From Paenibacillus eucommiae (GTDB lineage: Bacteria > Bacillota > Bacilli > Paenibacillales > NBRC-103111), in contig NZ_JAGGLB010000031.1 in NCBI RefSeq assembly GCF_017874215.1, positions 61,075-125,074 on the forward strand: DNA of 64,000 nucleotides, in the 5' to 3' direction. The translations under genes were made by a program, and so were the position numbers. Under the pieces are notes generated by a model. The model had not been told where the DNA came from. It saw only the letters and a list, made by a program, of their open reading frames with translations, and searched no databases. Of this stretch, positions 61,290 to 64,000 are shown one piece after another (position 1 is the first letter of the stretch; every line of letters starts with the position of its first letter).

Positions 61290-62486
61290 CTAGCACAATT
61301 TTGCTGCACGATATTCTGAAGCGCTGCAGTTCATCAAACTCTTGAACTTTCTTGCAAAATAATTAGAATCATGAAATCCAACCCGGCTGGCGATCTCTTG
61401 CACCGATAAATCCGTCGTTTCCAAGTAGTGAACCGCTTTTTCGATCCGCATTTTATTTAAATAATCTATAAAGCTGAGACCGACTTCCTTCTTGAATAAG
61501 TGGGCAAAATGGTAGGTGCTTATAAAACAATATTGTGCTACCTGGTCCAAAGATATTTTATTACTCATATTCTGTTTTAAATATTCCAGGGCGGAACGAA
61601 TGGCCGGTGACACATCCGCAGCATTGGCCAACGCTACTTGCCCGGCTAATTCCCGCCAATAATCACACACTTTGTGAACGAACTTGTCGTAGCGGATCGT
61701 ATTATAAAGTTCTTGAATGACCCGTGCATTATCCGACAAAATCTCCGAAGCGTCGGCTCCCGTGTCGAGAACCAGGCGGGATAACGACATAACCAGATCG
61801 AAGGCTTCCGATTTGTACATATCCACATTGTGCATATAAGAATGAGCCATCTGCTCTAGCAGGATTTTCAGAAATGAGATGGAGCCTTCAATATCCCCGA
61901 TCCGGACCCGGGCAAGCAATTCCGCTTTTTCTGCTGGCGAAACGGCCTTCTTCCACACCTTGTCAGACAGTTTACGCTTTTCGTAATGAAAAATGAGCCG
62001 GTTGCCCTGAAAAAAACGATCCATCAACGATTCTTTAGCTTCCTCATAGGAGTAATGAAGCATATAAGGGTTATCGTAATAGTCGGAACCGATGCCGATA
62101 GACACCGGAAACCCTCTATCATCCGCATAGTTCTGCAATCTTTTACCCAAACGAAGCGCCTTCTCTTTAATGGAGAGCCCGGACGGTTCTTCCGAAGGCA
62201 GATCCACAAGCAGTGCTAGTACTCCTTCACCCACCCAAACCCAGAGAAACGGTACGAGAATAGCCTCGTGAAGAGCTTCAACCAGCTGCTGCCCAATTTC
62301 CTCCCGCCAGGCAAATGGTTTGCTTATCGATAAATCCGGGTACCGGTCGATCGAAACGACCATCACCAATCGCGGGTGAATATGAATGCCAAGACGCTTC
62401 TGCATGTCTACAAAACTGCCTTCATGGACCAAAGTCCCCGATATGAGAAGATGGGAAAATGCGGCTTGCGCGACATCGAAATTCAT
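61290..62486 (-). CDS. AraC-family transcriptional regulator of the hut-type operon
   Basis: 398 residues, cytosolic, no membrane segment. The N-terminal ~280 residues hold a nucleotide-cyclase-like or CdaR-like sensor module (VMVVSIDRYPD, GIGSDYYDNPYMLHYSYEEAKESL). The C-terminal AraC domain (~300-395) has two HTHs: SLDQVAQYCFISTYHFAHLFKK and VQEIASRVGFHDSNYFARKFK. It lies about 100 bp upstream of the nucleoside hydrolase gene on the same strand, so it is the probable activator of that operon; the ligand may be the imported compound. ATG after AAGGGGG. Confidence 0.88.
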   Translation of the reverse strand: MNFDVAQAAFSHLLISGTLVHEGSFVDMQKRLGIHIHPRLVMVVSIDRYPDLSISKPFAWREEIGQQLVEALHEAILVPFLWVWVGEGVLALLVDLPSEEPSGLSIKEKALRLGKRLQNYADDRGFPVSIGIGSDYYDNPYMLHYSYEEAKESLMDRFFQGNRLIFHYEKRKLSDKVWKKAVSPAEKAELLARVRIGDIEGSISFLKILLEQMAHSYMHNVDMYKSEAFDLVMSLSRLVLDTGADASEILSDNARVIQELYNTIRYDKFVHKVCDYWRELAGQVALANAADVSPAIRSALEYLKQNMSNKISLDQVAQYCFISTYHFAHLFKKEVGLSFIDYLNKMRIEKAVHYLETTDLSVQEIASRVGFHDSNYFARKFKSLMNCSASEYRAAKLC

Positions 62487-62705
62487 TCGGCAACCCCCTT
62501 GAAAGTAGTTATCTCATGTATTATCACCATTTGAAAGACCCCCCTATTCGTCAAGTCGTAATTTTAACTTGGCTACGAGGATTTCGCAACTTGGAACCGT
62601 GCACACAGGATTTTTTTGAACGATTGGGAATGCTAGACGAAAGTAGAACACTGGCACCAAGAATGGGCCAAACGAATTGTTGGATTATCGGAGGTAAATA
62701 TTTTT

Positions 62706-62795
62706 ATGTATTCAGATAATATTTTTAATGCTAGTATATTAATCGAAAATAGGAATTATATAAAACTGCGATTGAAGAGGAGAAATGATGCGTAA
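62706..62795 (+). CDS. possible leader peptide, 29 residues
   Basis: ATG at 62706 with GGAGG about 11 nt upstream, ending in a TAA that overlaps the first codons of the ribokinase gene. No similarity recognised. It may couple translation or be a chance frame. Confidence 0.3.
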   Translation: MYSDNIFNASILIENRNYIKLRLKRRNDA

Positions 62796-63705
62796 AATAG
62801 TTGTTGTTGGTAGCATGAATATGGATATTGTGAACAGAGTAGAAAGACACCCTATGCCTGGTGAAACCATAAGTGGTAAGGGAGTGTCGTATTACACCGG
62901 AGGCAAAGGAGCCAATCAAGCAGTGGCTGCCGCACAGTCCCAAGTTCATGTCTCTATGGTTGGAGCTATTGGTAAGGACGCGTTTGGCGCAGAGCTGAAG
63001 TCTGCTTTGGCTTTAAAAGATGTGCATACAGATTGGATCAAAGAGATGGAAGGCACGAGCGGAATCGCCTTCATCACTGTAGATGATTTGGCAGAAAATA
63101 TTATTATTTTAGCTGAGGGGGCTAATGGTGCTTTTTCGCCTGAAGAGTTGACCCTAATGCCTGTTGTTTTCGATAAAGATACCACTGTGCTTCTTCAGAA
63201 TGAGATTCCTTGGGAAACCAACCTCTTGGCCATGAATTTAGCCAGACAGGCAGGGAGCCGGGTTATTTTCAATCCTGCACCAGCCCTTAAAATACCAACT
63301 GATATCCTACCTTTGATTGACCTCCTGATATTAAATGAAAAAGAAGCTGAAGCCATAAGTGGTGTTCAAATATCGAATCAAGCGGATGCACAAACAGCTG
63401 TAGAGAAGCTGCTGGACGCTGGCGGAAACTCCGTTATTATTACATTAGGGGACAAGGGATCTTTATATGCCGATAGGGTTGAAGGCATGTTCTTCAGTCC
63501 AGCCTATAAGGTAAAACCGGTTGATACTACGGCTGCAGGGGATACATTTATCGGGGCTTACGCTGCTGCAAGCGGGACTGGAATGACGGTTTCGCAAAGC
63601 TTACAATATGCTTCAGCAGCAGCTGCAATTGTCGTAACTAGAGAAGGAGCGCAAAGCTCAATCCCGACAAAAGCGGAAATCCTGACATTTATTGATAATA
63701 ATTGA
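62785..63705 (+). CDS. rbsK: ribokinase
   Basis: 306-residue PfkB-family sugar kinase, D-ribose to ribose-5-phosphate. N-terminal VVGSMNMDIV, the first PfkB signature TGGKGANQAVAAA (~38-50), and the second signature DTTAAGDTFIGAYAA with the catalytic Asp. Ribokinase-type length and the GSxNxD substrate motif support ribose over adenosine or fructose. AGAGGAG ribosome site. Divergent from the AraC/nucleoside-hydrolase unit, so ribose released from nucleosides could be phosphorylated here. Confidence 0.92.
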   Translation: MMRKIVVVGSMNMDIVNRVERHPMPGETISGKGVSYYTGGKGANQAVAAAQSQVHVSMVGAIGKDAFGAELKSALALKDVHTDWIKEMEGTSGIAFITVDDLAENIIILAEGANGAFSPEELTLMPVVFDKDTTVLLQNEIPWETNLLAMNLARQAGSRVIFNPAPALKIPTDILPLIDLLILNEKEAEAISGVQISNQADAQTAVEKLLDAGGNSVIITLGDKGSLYADRVEGMFFSPAYKVKPVDTTAAGDTFIGAYAAASGTGMTVSQSLQYASAAAAIVVTREGAQSSIPTKAEILTFIDNN

Positions 63706-63769
63706 TGATATTAAGAAAAAGATAAGAGAAAAAGATAAGAGAAAAAAGGGCTTAGCCTAATAATCAGTG

Positions 63770-63948
63770 CTTGACAGTCAAGCTAACATTCGATGGCGGT
63801 TAAATGCTACGAAAATGCCAGCTTTATAGCAGCACGGTATTTGTCATAGCTATTTTCATATCGGCGAGGGTAACACGTGCGCTAATGGTCAACGCAGTCC
63901 GTTATAAGCGGAAATGCAGCGAAATGAGATTGTAACGGTCACGGATGT
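63770..63948. repeat. dispersed ~180-bp repeat, copy 2 (inverted)
   Basis: Reverse-complement copy of 26991-27177, again starting with the CTTGACAGTCAAG palindrome and ending in GTAACGGTCACGGATG. It lies past the ribokinase gene near the window end. No gene is supported between 63706 and 64000. Confidence 0.8.
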
Positions 63949-64000
63949 CTAAACTTGCCCCACTATGCTTCCAATTTTATGGAAACATCAAATATTGGAA

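Noticed and set aside
62459..62719. Plus-strand 86-codon frame in the gap between the AraC regulator and ribokinase
   Set aside because: Overlaps the regulator start on the opposite strand, has no ribosome site and no recognisable domain.

Overview
The window looks like a chromosome segment of a spore-forming, Gram-positive Firmicute close to Paenibacillus (inference). The signs are a gerA-type germination operon, SLH-domain surface anchoring, many lipoprotein solute-binding proteins with Bacillales-type lipoboxes, Fur boxes of the TGATAATnATTATCA type, Btr-like AraC regulators fused to a siderophore-binding domain, and ABC sugar importers without their own ATPase. No rRNA, tRNA, CRISPR array, transposase or phage gene was seen.

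Layout. 0-1.4 kb: a TetR regulator and a short-chain dehydrogenase. 1.5-7.6 kb: a germinant-receptor operon with the unusual order A-B-C-B-C. 7.7-17.1 kb: an iron/siderophore region with two orphan siderophore-binding lipoproteins, two AraC-type regulators carrying a siderophore-binding domain, three Fur boxes, a catechol-dioxygenase-like enzyme with a palindromic operator, a ferredoxin-NADP reductase, and two copies of a long structured intergenic repeat. 17.1-17.6 kb: two small hypothetical genes. 17.9-43.6 kb: two paralogous glycan-utilisation loci, both on the minus strand. Each has a membrane-bound AraC regulator, an LplA-type binding lipoprotein, two LplB/LplC-type permeases and a cytoplasmic sialidase-like (BNR) protein. 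Locus 1 adds a GDSL hydrolase. Locus 2 adds an aldo/keto reductase, a DapA/NanA-family protein, a Gfo/Idh oxidoreductase, a secreted hydrolase-like protein with cohesin and dockerin domains, and an SLH-anchored cohesin protein. A DUF2089-type three-gene cassette is inserted in locus 2, bracketed by ~200-bp direct repeats that carry a remnant of the regulator gene. 43.8-48.2 kb: an ECF sigma factor with an ABC exporter-like operon, followed by a structured RNA candidate. 48.7-49.3 kb: a protein that looks like a nuclease-fold domain joined to a winged helix. 49.6-62.5 kb: malic enzyme, then a hut-type catabolic operon fused to a betaine-type (OpuC-like) importer, a nucleoside hydrolase and an AraC regulator. 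62.7-63.7 kb: ribokinase.

The most interesting system is the 51.4-60.2 kb operon. It encodes hutG, hutI and hutU, but its histidine-ammonia-lyase homologue has lost exactly the Ala-Ser-Gly triad from which the MIO cofactor forms, and it has two further active-site changes. The transporter in the same operon belongs to the quaternary-amine family. Together these suggest catabolism of a histidine betaine (hercynine or ergothioneine) by trimethylamine elimination, with urocanate feeding the standard hut route to glutamate. This is inference from sequence and needs biochemistry.

The second is the pairing of an SLH-anchored cohesin protein with an adjacent secreted enzyme-like protein carrying its own cohesin and dockerin, a possible minimal cellulosome-like surface assembly. 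The third is a shared promoter element in the glycan loci: CATAACTTT exactly 28 bp upstream of the -10 in three promoters. The window is also rich in minisatellites (11 bp, 16 bp, 10 bp and several in-frame arrays) and in dispersed intergenic repeats.
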